DNA of 57,327 nucleotides from Luteitalea sp. (GTDB lineage Bacteria > Acidobacteriota > Vicinamibacteria > Vicinamibacterales > Vicinamibacteraceae), in contig WHTT01000041.1 in assembly GCA_009377605.1 (NCBI GenBank), forward strand, positions 241 to 57,567. The letters are read 5' to 3'. This document shows, in pieces, positions 16,354-24,473 of this stretch (its first letter is position 1; the number at the start of each line of letters is the position of its first letter). A program made the translations under genes and the position numbers. The notes below the pieces were generated by a model that worked only from the letters and a program-made list of their open reading frames with translations, ran no database searches and was not told where the DNA came from.

Positions 16354-18798
16354 TCAGGCGGACGTGGCGGGCACCCACGCGAGAGCGACCAAGGTGACCT
16401 CGATGTCCGCCTTGCGCGGACGCACCGCAAGCGTCTGGAGGTCGCCCGTGGCGCGTGCTCTCGCATCGAGCTTGGTGAGGTCCGCCTTCAACCGCCCCTC
16501 GAGATCGGCAATCTGCTGTCGAATGGCCTCCACATTCTCCGAGGCGCGCGCGACGTCGTCCCGTTCGCGCCGCACGCGGCCCGCTCCGCGCGCCGCGGTT
16601 GCCGCTCGGCCGAGGGTGCGCACGCTCAAACGTTTTCGACCGAGCATCGCACCCAGGATCGTCGCACCCACGGAGACTGCGGTCTGGATACCAGACTGGC
16701 TCACGTCCTGCTGCTCCTTGTCGAGCCGCTGCTCCGCGCGGCGCAGGCGCTCCTCAAGCGACGCCTGTTTGGGCGCGTACTTCTCCCGCAACTTCTCGAC
16801 TAGCTCGTCCCGGGCTTCGCGTCCCGATTGGTCGACCCGCGCGCGGAAATCGCGTTCCGATTCACCGGGCTTCGACAGCTGACCCGTCTCTGGATGCTTG
16901 AACAGCTCGATCGTCTGACTGCTGTAGGCCCATCTTGCGAACGCTTTGCCCCACCTGCCGTAGCTTGCTGGTTTGCCCGCCGCCGACGGCAGATCGGCAA
17001 AGTGTGCACCATCCTGCGGTGATGACTCCAGCTCGCCGGTGCTGAGATCGACCAGCGTCGCACGCGCCCAATCGACCGGCACCGCTTCGGTGGTGATGGG
17101 CGTCAGGGCCACGACGGGTCGTGTGACGTCGACACCTTTTCGCGCGTCGACGAAGTGGAGGTTGGCAGCGCCAAGCACCATGGGCTGATATGTCATCGGT
17201 CCTGTCGTCGGCGTGTCGCTTTGGGACTCACCAGCGAGCGTCTCCGTGGGCAAGAAGTGTTGAACGATTTCGGGCGGCAACACTGGACCAACCGGCTGCG
17301 CGCTCGTGGCTGGTGCACGGGGCACGCCCGGCGCCGCTCTCGAAACAGGCGACGCTTCCGGCCCACCCTTGGTGGGCGCATCGGACCCGGAGCCGGGCGT
17401 CAGCCGTTTGATCTGCGCGCGTGTCAGTGGCCCGCACAGATACGAGAGGGCCCACCGCGACTCGAAGATCACGAGCTCATCGTCGTGCACGTTGTGCAGG
17501 AGAAAGAGACGTTTTCCCAGCCCCGCGATCAGCTGTTCCATGGCCTGCCGATCGAAGGCGCCGCCGGCCGTCGCGGAGACGCCCTCGAGGCCATCCATCA
17601 CGCGTGCCTTGTCGCGCTCGGTTTGCAAGCGTCCAATGAGCCAGGTGCCGGTGTTGGCGAGCCCTTTGTAATCCAGATCAACTGGATTCTGCGTCGCCAA
17701 GACCACGCCCAATCCGTAGGCGCGTGCCTGCTTCAGCAGCAGGAGGAGCGGCTCCTTGCTTGGCGGATTGGCCACGGGCGGAAAGAATCCAAAGATCTCA
17801 TCCATGTAGAGCAGCGCCCGCAGGCTCGTCGTGCCCGACTGGCTGCGCGCCCAGGCCAGCACTTCGTTCAACAGCAGCGACACGAAGAACATCCGCTCGC
17901 TGTCGTTCAGATGCGCGATGGAAAAGATGGCGCAGCGTGCCTTGCCAGACGAGGATCGCAGGAGGGCGCTCACGTCGAGCGGATCGCCCGAGAGCCAGGC
18001 GTCGAATCCGGGCGCCGCGAGGAGATTGTTCAAGACGGTCGCGAGCGCGAAGCGATCGTTCTCGGGATAGAAGTCGTCCACGCGGAGCGCACCAACGCGA
18101 TCGAATGGCGGCTTTTGCACGTGCTGGATAAGGACCGGGAGGCTCGCGTCCACGGCGTCCGACCAGAGCGCCTCGAGGATCTTCGCCACGAGGATGTGCT
18201 CGCGACTCTTCAACGGATCGACGGCCAGCCCCACGAGCCCCAGCACGCTGGTTGCCGTCGTCGTGACCCGCTCCTGGAAGAGGTCGCTATCATCTCGGAT
18301 TTCCTGTGGGGGCGCGCCAAAGGACTGGAGGATGTTCACCGGTAAGCCGGCCGTGCTGCCGGGCGTGTAGAGCGCGATCTCCGTCGCATCGCGGAGGCGC
18401 TTGATCCGAGAGGCGCTCTGCCCCCATTCGGCCAGGCCCGTCTTCCAGCGCTCGGCCTCGCGCGCCGCGAGCTCCTCGGCCGACACCCCTAGCTTGCGTG
18501 CCTCGTCTTCGTTCACCCAAGGTTGGAAGCTCTCGGGCGCGAGGTCGGGGAACGATAGGAGGAGGTTGCCGAGGTCACCTTTCGGATCGATCACGATTGC
18601 TGGCACACCATCGATGAGGGCCTCTTCGATTAAGACGGTGCATAGGCCGGTCTTGCCGCTGCCGGTCATGCCGACACAGACCGCATGCGTGACGAGGTCC
18701 CGGGAGTCGTACAGCAGCGGAGCCTCCTCCCGCTTCTTGGCAGACAGGTCATAAGGGCGGCCAAGATAGAACGCGCCGAGCTTCTCGAAATCCTCCAT
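16354..18798 (-). CDS. HerA/VirB4-type ATPase with C-terminal coiled coil
   Basis: An 814-residue cytoplasmic ATPase of the FtsK/HerA superfamily. Walker A is GMTGSGKTG at residues 43-51. Walker B is LRALLYMDEIFGF near residue 340, followed by the sensor-like GLGVVLATQNPVDLDYKGL and an arginine-finger-type region (WLIGRLQTERDKARV). A proline-rich linker precedes a C-terminal domain with a long charged helix (KQASLEERLRRAEQRLDKEQ), a short hydrophobic segment and a second coiled coil. GGAGG lies six bases before ATG 18798. HerA partners with the NurA nuclease in DNA-end resection, but no NurA is adjacent, so the role is open. Confidence 0.82.
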   Translation of the reverse strand: MEDFEKLGAFYLGRPYDLSAKKREEAPLLYDSRDLVTHAVCVGMTGSGKTGLCTVLIEEALIDGVPAIVIDPKGDLGNLLLSFPDLAPESFQPWVNEDEARKLGVSAEELAAREAERWKTGLAEWGQSASRIKRLRDATEIALYTPGSTAGLPVNILQSFGAPPQEIRDDSDLFQERVTTTATSVLGLVGLAVDPLKSREHILVAKILEALWSDAVDASLPVLIQHVQKPPFDRVGALRVDDFYPENDRFALATVLNNLLAAPGFDAWLSGDPLDVSALLRSSSGKARCAIFSIAHLNDSERMFFVSLLLNEVLAWARSQSGTTSLRALLYMDEIFGFFPPVANPPSKEPLLLLLKQARAYGLGVVLATQNPVDLDYKGLANTGTWLIGRLQTERDKARVMDGLEGVSATAGGAFDRQAMEQLIAGLGKRLFLLHNVHDDELVIFESRWALSYLCGPLTRAQIKRLTPGSGSDAPTKGGPEASPVSRAAPGVPRAPATSAQPVGPVLPPEIVQHFLPTETLAGESQSDTPTTGPMTYQPMVLGAANLHFVDARKGVDVTRPVVALTPITTEAVPVDWARATLVDLSTGELESSPQDGAHFADLPSAAGKPASYGRWGKAFARWAYSSQTIELFKHPETGQLSKPGESERDFRARVDQSGREARDELVEKLREKYAPKQASLEERLRRAEQRLDKEQQDVSQSGIQTAVSVGATILGAMLGRKRLSVRTLGRAATAARGAGRVRRERDDVARASENVEAIRQQIADLEGRLKADLTKLDARARATGDLQTLAVRPRKADIEVTLVALAWVPATSA

Positions 18799-18889
18799 AT
18801 GTCCTCCGTTCCATCATCGCTCCGTCGCGAGCCATGACGATCATATGTCCGACTGTGGCAGAATCAGGCACACTGGGAAGGAGGAGAGC

Positions 18890-19780
18890 ATGTGGCAAGC
18901 GAGAGCGATAACGGCAGTCGTTTCATCGGCGGTGCTCATGGCAGCGGTCCTTCAGGCGCAGCCGGAGCGCCACCGGCGCGAGCGTGGCCTCGCCGTCGCG
19001 ACCTACAATATCCATCACGGCAGCGGAAACGAGGACTGCACGACGCCGCCGGCCGAGCCGGGACAGCCTCCGAACGCGGACTGCAACCTCAACCTGGGGC
19101 GCATCGCGCACGTGATTCGGTCGCTCGATGCGAACATCGTGGGCTTGCAGGAGGTGGATCGCTTCTGGGCGCGCAGCGGCGACGTCGACCAGCCACGTGC
19201 GCTGGCCCACATGCTGCGCATGCATTCGTGCTACGGCGCCAACCTCGATCACCCCGCGGATGGTCACGCGAACGTGCCGCACCAATATGGCACCGCCATC
19301 CTGAGCGTGTGGCCGATTCAAGGGTGCCAGAACACACTGCTGCCACGCACGGACCCGGCCAACGAGCAGCGCGGCCTTCTCGAGGCGCGCATCAATGTGG
19401 GACACGTGCCACTCCATTTCTATGGCACACACCTGCAGCACAACAGTCTCGACGATCGGATCGTACAGGTCGAAACCATTGCTGACCGTGTCGCGATGGC
19501 AGAGCAGCCGGTGGTGGTCGTCGGCGACCTGAACGCCGTTCCGACCGAGCCGTCACTGCCGCCGCTCCTCGCACTGCTCACGGACGTATGGGTCGCGGCG
19601 GGCGAGGGGGACGGCTTCACGATCCCGGCGCGGCCAGACGCTCCGCCAGATCGCCGCATCGACTATGTGCTCGTGTCCCCGGACCTGACGGTTCGCTCGG
19701 CCAGCGTGGCCGTCAACAACGTGACGGCGATGGCTTCGGATCACTATCCGGTCGCTGCCACCCTGGCGATCCGCAAATAG
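18890..19780 (+). CDS. Exported endonuclease/exonuclease/phosphatase (EEP) family hydrolase
   Basis: A 296-residue metal-dependent hydrolase with a signal-peptide-like start (AITAVVSSAVLMAAVLQAQ). It has the EEP motifs in order: VATYNIHHGS, IVGLQEVDRFW with the metal-binding Glu, FYGTHLQHN, VVVGDLNAVPTEP, RIDYVLVS and SDHYPVAA. Family members cleave phosphodiesters in DNA, RNA, phosphoinositides or sphingomyelin; the substrate cannot be told from sequence. AAGGAGG six to eight bases before ATG 18890 decides the start over the upstream ATG at 18845. The amidohydrolase gene follows after 45 bases, so the two may be co-transcribed. Confidence 0.88.
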   Translation: MWQARAITAVVSSAVLMAAVLQAQPERHRRERGLAVATYNIHHGSGNEDCTTPPAEPGQPPNADCNLNLGRIAHVIRSLDANIVGLQEVDRFWARSGDVDQPRALAHMLRMHSCYGANLDHPADGHANVPHQYGTAILSVWPIQGCQNTLLPRTDPANEQRGLLEARINVGHVPLHFYGTHLQHNSLDDRIVQVETIADRVAMAEQPVVVVGDLNAVPTEPSLPPLLALLTDVWVAAGEGDGFTIPARPDAPPDRRIDYVLVSPDLTVRSASVAVNNVTAMASDHYPVAATLAIRK

Positions 19781-19825
19781 AGCGGCAACGGGCAACGGGC
19801 AAGGGCCAAGGGACAAAGGAACCAA

Positions 19826-21757
19826 ATGCGAAACACACGGCCGTCAGCCCGACAACGATCGTGCAGTGCTGTGAGTCTGTTGGCGCTGCTTGTCGGGCTG
19901 AGCGGGTCACCCTTGGCCCAGCCGTCCGCCACGTTCGCGATTGTCGGCGCCCAGATCGTCGACGGGTCGGGTAACGAGCCGTTCGAGGGCACGATTCTCG
20001 TGCGCGACGGGCGCATCGCGCAGGCCAGTCCCGACGTGGAAGTGCCGGACGGCGTCCGCGTGATCGACGGGCGCGGCAAGACGGTGCTCCCTGGCCTGTT
20101 CGACTTGCACGTGCATCTCTTCGGGCGCGGCGTGGGTCGGCTGACGACGGATCTGAGCAAGCACTTGGCAGCGTATCTCTACTGCGGCGTGACCACGATC
20201 GCAGAGCTGGGCACGAGCCCGACACACTTTGCGGCGGTGCGAGACCTTCTGGCATCAGCCGATGTCCACGGTCCGCGCGTCGCGTTGGCGGCCCGTTTGG
20301 CGGTGCCGGGCGGACACGGCACCGAGGGCGGATGGCCATCCGCGCACACACAGCGCGTGTCCACGCCGGAGGAAGCACAGGCCGCGGTCGACCGCGTTGC
20401 ACGGTTCCGGCCGGACCTCCTCAAGGTGTTTGCCGACGGCTGGCGTTACGGGACGAATCCGGATCTCGCGAGCATGGATCTCGACACCCTCGAAGCACTG
20501 ACCTACCAAGGGCGCAAACATGGCTTGCGCGTGCTCACGCATACGGTCACGGCTCAAGGTGCGCGTGTTGCGGCCGATGCGGGCGTGGCGGTAATTGGCC
20601 ACGGCATTGGAGACGAGGTGGCGGACACGCGGCTGGCGAACGGTCTTCGCCAGCGCAATATGACCTACGCCCCCACGCTCAGCGTGTACGAGCTGCGCAG
20701 CCGCGATCGCTGGACGCAGTTGTTGTGGCATCTGGTAGAGCCGGCCACCCGGGAACGACTCGAATCGACCGCCACCAACCTAGCGTCTGGTCAAGGCAAC
20801 GGTGCGCCGTCGCCTGCGGGTAACGCTGCCGAGCTCGCGCCACGCGAGAAGCGATGGCAGGTGCTCATCGACAACGTTGCCAAGCTTCGCGAGCAGGGCG
20901 TTCGCTTTGCTGTTGGGACGGACGCCGGCGTCGGGGGAACCCCGCACGGCTGGTCGACGCTTCATGAGGTGCAGCTGCTCGTCGAAGGCGGGCTGACCCC
21001 GCTCGAGGCGCTCACGGCTGCGACGGGGAATAGCGCCTGGGCGCTTGGCGTCGAGCATGACCGCGGGTTCATTTCGTCGGGCAAGCGTGCGGATCTCCTG
21101 CTCGTCGATGGTGACCCAGTGGCCGACATCACGGCCATCGAGCAGATCGCGCAGGTCTTTCTCGACGGGCAAGCCGTAGATCGTGGCGCGCTCGAGCGGC
21201 TGATGACGAGTGAGGCGCCCACGCCGCTGCCCGTCGTCTCGATCACGAGTCCGCTCATCGACGACTTCGAGGGGCGCGACGGTCAGACGTCGCGCGGCAC
21301 GTACTGGATTGACGAGACAGAGTCTGGCGCGCACGCGACTCGCGTGGACATGACGCACGTGGCGAGAGGGGGAGGCCGGGCGCTTCGTGTCACGGCGACC
21401 ATGAGCGACACGAAGGAGCCGTTTGCCACGGTGTCGGTGCCGCTCAGCGCGGCCGGCCTCTGGCCGGTGGATGTGAGCCGATTCCGCGGCATTCGCTTCG
21501 AGGCACGTGGTGAGGGACGCTATCGCGTGCTGCTCGAGACGCGCAACGTCCGCGACGAGGTGTACCACGAATCCAGCTTCGCTGCGTCCTCGAAGTGGAT
21601 ACCGGTGGCGATTCATTTCGCCTCCGTCTCCCAGCCGCGCTCTGGCGTGCGTGTGCCTTGGACCGGGAAGGATCTCACGGCGATTACGTTCGAGCTTGCT
21701 CGACAGCCCGGCTCATCGGCCTGGATTGAGATCGACAATCTCCAGTTGTATCGCTGA
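19826..21757 (+). CDS. Exported amidohydrolase fused to a CIA30-like domain
   Basis: A 643-residue protein. After an N-terminal signal (VSLLALLVGLSGSPLAQ) comes an amidohydrolase TIM barrel with the HxH motif FDLHVHLFG (H95, H97), a lysine in DLLKVFADGW, histidines in RVLTHTVTA and AVIGHGIGD, and the metal-binding Asp of AVGTDAGVGG. It ends with the family's composite sheet (GFISSGKRADLLLVDGDPVA). From about residue 485 a second domain resembles the CIA30 galactose-binding-like fold, with PLIDDFEGRDGQTSRGTYW, FRGIRFEARGEGRYRVLLET and SAWIEIDNLQLYR. The amidohydrolase substrate is unknown; imidazolonepropionase- or prolidase-like enzymes are the nearest by pattern. Confidence 0.85.
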   Translation: MRNTRPSARQRSCSAVSLLALLVGLSGSPLAQPSATFAIVGAQIVDGSGNEPFEGTILVRDGRIAQASPDVEVPDGVRVIDGRGKTVLPGLFDLHVHLFGRGVGRLTTDLSKHLAAYLYCGVTTIAELGTSPTHFAAVRDLLASADVHGPRVALAARLAVPGGHGTEGGWPSAHTQRVSTPEEAQAAVDRVARFRPDLLKVFADGWRYGTNPDLASMDLDTLEALTYQGRKHGLRVLTHTVTAQGARVAADAGVAVIGHGIGDEVADTRLANGLRQRNMTYAPTLSVYELRSRDRWTQLLWHLVEPATRERLESTATNLASGQGNGAPSPAGNAAELAPREKRWQVLIDNVAKLREQGVRFAVGTDAGVGGTPHGWSTLHEVQLLVEGGLTPLEALTAATGNSAWALGVEHDRGFISSGKRADLLLVDGDPVADITAIEQIAQVFLDGQAVDRGALERLMTSEAPTPLPVVSITSPLIDDFEGRDGQTSRGTYWIDETESGAHATRVDMTHVARGGGRALRVTATMSDTKEPFATVSVPLSAAGLWPVDVSRFRGIRFEARGEGRYRVLLETRNVRDEVYHESSFAASSKWIPVAIHFASVSQPRSGVRVPWTGKDLTAITFELARQPGSSAWIEIDNLQLYR

Positions 21758-21759
21758 AC

Positions 21760-21856
21760 GGCCGCCTCGCGAGGCGGCCCCTACCGTCGTCCGTGGCCTC
21801 GGCGAGGCGACCTATCGTCGTCCGTGGTAGGGCGCGTTCGCCGAACGCGCCGTGCT
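21760..21856. repeat. Cluster of family B palindromes
   Basis: Three GC-rich palindromes in a row: GGCCGCCTCGCGAGGCGGCC, CCTCGGCGAGG and GGCGCGTTCGCCGAACGCGCC, separated by the shared word CGTCGTCCGTGG. The last one is translated as the C-terminus of the minus-strand gene at 21812. The third unit recurs at 29670-29691. Confidence 0.8.
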
Positions 21857-23281
21857 CGCGAGCCCCTTGCGTGTCGAACGCTGGTGGATCCAGATGCGGT
21901 CGTAGAGGGGCTCGGCGCTGGACGTGGGTTGCGTGAAGACGACCGTGCGCGTGTGAACGATGGGGAGGCCGATCTGATCGGCAACCTCGATCAACGTCTC
22001 ACGTGTCTCGTTGTGCACGAAGTGGCCGCCCGGCGCGACTATTCCCGCCACATTCGCCAGTCCCAACAGCAATTCCACTTCGTCGAAGTACGTCAGGAGG
22101 TTGGTGGCGATGACGAGCTCATATGGTGGCCCCTCCAGACGGTCCGTGATGATATTGCCGCGCGCCGCATGGACGCGGGCACGGGCGTCCGGCGAGAGCC
22201 GGATGGATCGATGGAGATGCGCAGGCAGCCGCTTCAGTGGTGGCGTGGACGCGCGCACTGGCGAGCCTATGGCGCGACCCCACCGACCGAAGTAGGTGCG
22301 GTATTCAGGCGTCAGCGGCGCGCTCGACTGATCGGGAACGGCCGATAGCAGCTCGAGTGCGGGCGCCTGCTGGGTGGTCCGTAGCCGCTCGATGTGCGAC
22401 ACGACGCGCGGGTTGATGTCGACGCAGTCGATTGTGACCTCAGACACAGTGGCGAGATCGAGCGAGAGCAGGTCGTCGAGCACTCCGTAAGGTTGATAGC
22501 TCTGGGGCGGAATCTCATCGACCAGTCCAGTGCGGGATGCGAGTGTCAGACCCGGTCCCACGACCAGGACCCGTCGAAGGCGTGCGGATGGATTGAGCGA
22601 CTGGATCACGCCAAGCGCCTGACGGACGGCGTAACCTGCCTCGACTCCCGTGTCGGTGCTGTATCCCCGTTGCTGGTAGAGCGAGGCGCCGGCATCGGTC
22701 GCGACGTCTCTCTTCTCGCGCGCGGCGGCAAACTCCTTGTCGTACAGGAACCGCATCACGCGCTCGTACTCTGCGGCCAGCACGGGAGCAAGACCTCGTA
22801 CGCTGACGCGTGGGTCGCCGGCGACCAGATCGCGGAAATATTCAAGGCGCTCGTCAGGAGAAACGGGGACAGCCCTCGTTTTCACTTCCTGACGATGAGA
22901 AAACGAGGGCAGTCCCCGTTTCTCCCGCAGCACGTCCGCGAGGGCGTCGAGGCGCGCTTGTGCGTCCGCCGGCACGGCGCGCTGCTCATGGTGCATCTTC
23001 GCGCTCAGCGCAGGCTCGATCGCGGGCAGTGAGGTGAAGCTCCGGGCCTGGAGCGCGTAGTAAACGAGCGCTTCCCAATCTCCGTCACGCAGACGGTTAA
23101 CCGTTTCTTTCTCGATGCGCTCGAGAGTCGATGAAAAGTCCGAGGTCTCGATCCCCTGGGCGGCCAGGTGTCGTTGTACTGCCGTCGGCAGATCGCTCCA
23201 AACGGCACGCCGGGTCGTGCCGTGAACCGCAGGGGCGGTCAGCAGTACCGACGCCAGAACCGCGACTGTGTGCGGACGCAT
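21812..23281 (-). CDS. Exported SAM-dependent methyltransferase-like protein interrupted by an in-frame palindrome
   Basis: The 489-residue product has a signal-peptide-like N-terminus (TVAVLASVLLTAPAVHG). Its class I methyltransferase core has VLVVGPGLTLASRTG (motif I), VTIDCVDINPRVV (motif II), and YELVIATNLLTYFDEVELLL followed by GGHFVHNE, a CheR-like arrangement. Residues about 119-143 (REKRGLPSFSHRQEV, then KTRAVPVSPD) are encoded by an inverted repeat at 22857-22925 and look inserted. The last residues (ARSANAPYHGRR) are encoded by another repeat at 21827-21850. An exported methyltransferase is odd because SAM is cytoplasmic, so it may have lost catalysis or the leader may be a membrane anchor. 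It is convergent with the amidohydrolase. Confidence 0.7.
   Translation of the reverse strand: MRPHTVAVLASVLLTAPAVHGTTRRAVWSDLPTAVQRHLAAQGIETSDFSSTLERIEKETVNRLRDGDWEALVYYALQARSFTSLPAIEPALSAKMHHEQRAVPADAQARLDALADVLREKRGLPSFSHRQEVKTRAVPVSPDERLEYFRDLVAGDPRVSVRGLAPVLAAEYERVMRFLYDKEFAAAREKRDVATDAGASLYQQRGYSTDTGVEAGYAVRQALGVIQSLNPSARLRRVLVVGPGLTLASRTGLVDEIPPQSYQPYGVLDDLLSLDLATVSEVTIDCVDINPRVVSHIERLRTTQQAPALELLSAVPDQSSAPLTPEYRTYFGRWGRAIGSPVRASTPPLKRLPAHLHRSIRLSPDARARVHAARGNIITDRLEGPPYELVIATNLLTYFDEVELLLGLANVAGIVAPGGHFVHNETRETLIEVADQIGLPIVHTRTVVFTQPTSSAEPLYDRIWIHQRSTRKGLASTARSANAPYHGRR
22857..22925. repeat. Palindromic element inside a coding region, family C-like
   Basis: Arms GGAGAAACGGGGACAGCCCT and its near-complement AGGGCAGTCCCCGTTTCTCC enclose a further CGTTTTC/GAAAACG pair and a short loop. 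It spans about 69 bases, equal to 23 codons, and keeps the host frame open. Confidence 0.85.
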
Positions 23282-23310
23282 GGCAATCGGTACGATCCTA
23301 TCAGCACTCT

Positions 23311-24456
23311 CTATCGTGAATCCGGAAGATGCTGCAGGTCCGGGTTTAGCCGCCGTGCGCGAGCAAGGGCGGCACGGGACTCTTCGAGCAAGCCAAGGCG
23401 CTCGAGGGCCCGACCCATGTGGTAGTGGGCGAGGGCATGGTCGGCGGACACCTGTGTCGCGCGCCGGAGGTGTTCGAGTGCACCCATCGCATCACCGCTC
23501 TCGAGCTGGCGAACACCGATGTAGGTGAGCACGGAGGCTTCGTGCTGCAGCCTCGCGCGTTGCCGCAGACGCTCCGACTCGGTCAGGTTCGTGCGCGCGG
23601 CAGCGTCGTCTCCTGCCTGTCGAAGGACCTGCGCGAGCGTATAGTACGCGCCCGGCTCCTCTGGACGCAGCGTGATCGCGCGACGGAGCGACGTGGCAGC
23701 CGCGACCCACTTGCGCTGAGCCATCAGGACCGCGCCCAAGCTGTAATGTGCATCGGCGTACTCCGGCTCCGCCGCAACCGCGGCGCCGAGCGTTCTCGCA
23801 GCGCGCTCCAGGTCGCCCTGCTGCCAGTAAATGACTCCCAGGGTGTAGTACGCCTCGGGGCGCGACTCGGTTTCGAGCAAACGCTCGAGCGCGACGATGG
23901 CTTCCGGCAGCCGATCGGCGCGCTTGAGGGCAAGTGCCAGGTTGTAGCGCGCGAGCCCGTGGGCCGGTCTGAGCGCCAGCGCACGACGGAAGCTCTCGAT
24001 CGCCGCCGCGAGGTCTTGCTCGGACTGCGCCAGTCCCAGTATGAAGTGCCGATCCGGATCGTTGGGGGCTGCCGCCAGTGAGGTGCGCGCCAGCCCCACG
24101 GCCTCACGTGCCTGCCCTGTCTTGACCAGGGCCAGTACCAGATTGCTGGTGGCCTTCGGAAACGTCGGGCGCCGCGCGATGGCCCGGCGGTAAGCCTCGA
24201 TGGCGGCCTCGATCAGCCCCGCCCGCTCGAGTGCCAGCCCCAGGTGGTGCTGCACGTCGGCTTCGCCCGGCGCGAGCTCCGCCGCCTCCCAGAGCAGCGG
24301 AAGCGCTGCAGCATGATTGCCGTTCGCTTCGAGCTCCACCGCGCGCGCGTACACTGCCTTCGCACGCGCGGGCTCCCCCTGCGCGGCGGCGGTTGCCTGT
24401 ACAGCGGGCAACACCGCCAAGACGAGCACTATGAACGGCCGGCCTCGAGCGGGCAT
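23311..24456 (-). CDS. Secreted TPR protein downstream of TonB receptor
   Basis: The 381-residue protein begins with a cleavable-looking leader (FIVLVLAVLPAVQATAAAQ), then nine or so TPR units. Examples are AAIEAYRRAIARRPTFPKAT, AAIESFRRALALRPAHGLAR and ALEHLRRATQVSADHALAHY. It starts 17 bases after the stop of the TonB-linked receptor on the same strand, so it is very likely in that operon and could act as a periplasmic partner of the receptor. Specific ligand unknown. Confidence 0.82.
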   Translation of the reverse strand: MPARGRPFIVLVLAVLPAVQATAAAQGEPARAKAVYARAVELEANGNHAAALPLLWEAAELAPGEADVQHHLGLALERAGLIEAAIEAYRRAIARRPTFPKATSNLVLALVKTGQAREAVGLARTSLAAAPNDPDRHFILGLAQSEQDLAAAIESFRRALALRPAHGLARYNLALALKRADRLPEAIVALERLLETESRPEAYYTLGVIYWQQGDLERAARTLGAAVAAEPEYADAHYSLGAVLMAQRKWVAAATSLRRAITLRPEEPGAYYTLAQVLRQAGDDAAARTNLTESERLRQRARLQHEASVLTYIGVRQLESGDAMGALEHLRRATQVSADHALAHYHMGRALERLGLLEESRAALARARRLNPDLQHLPDSR

Positions 24457-24473
24457 GGCCGATGTGGCGATCG

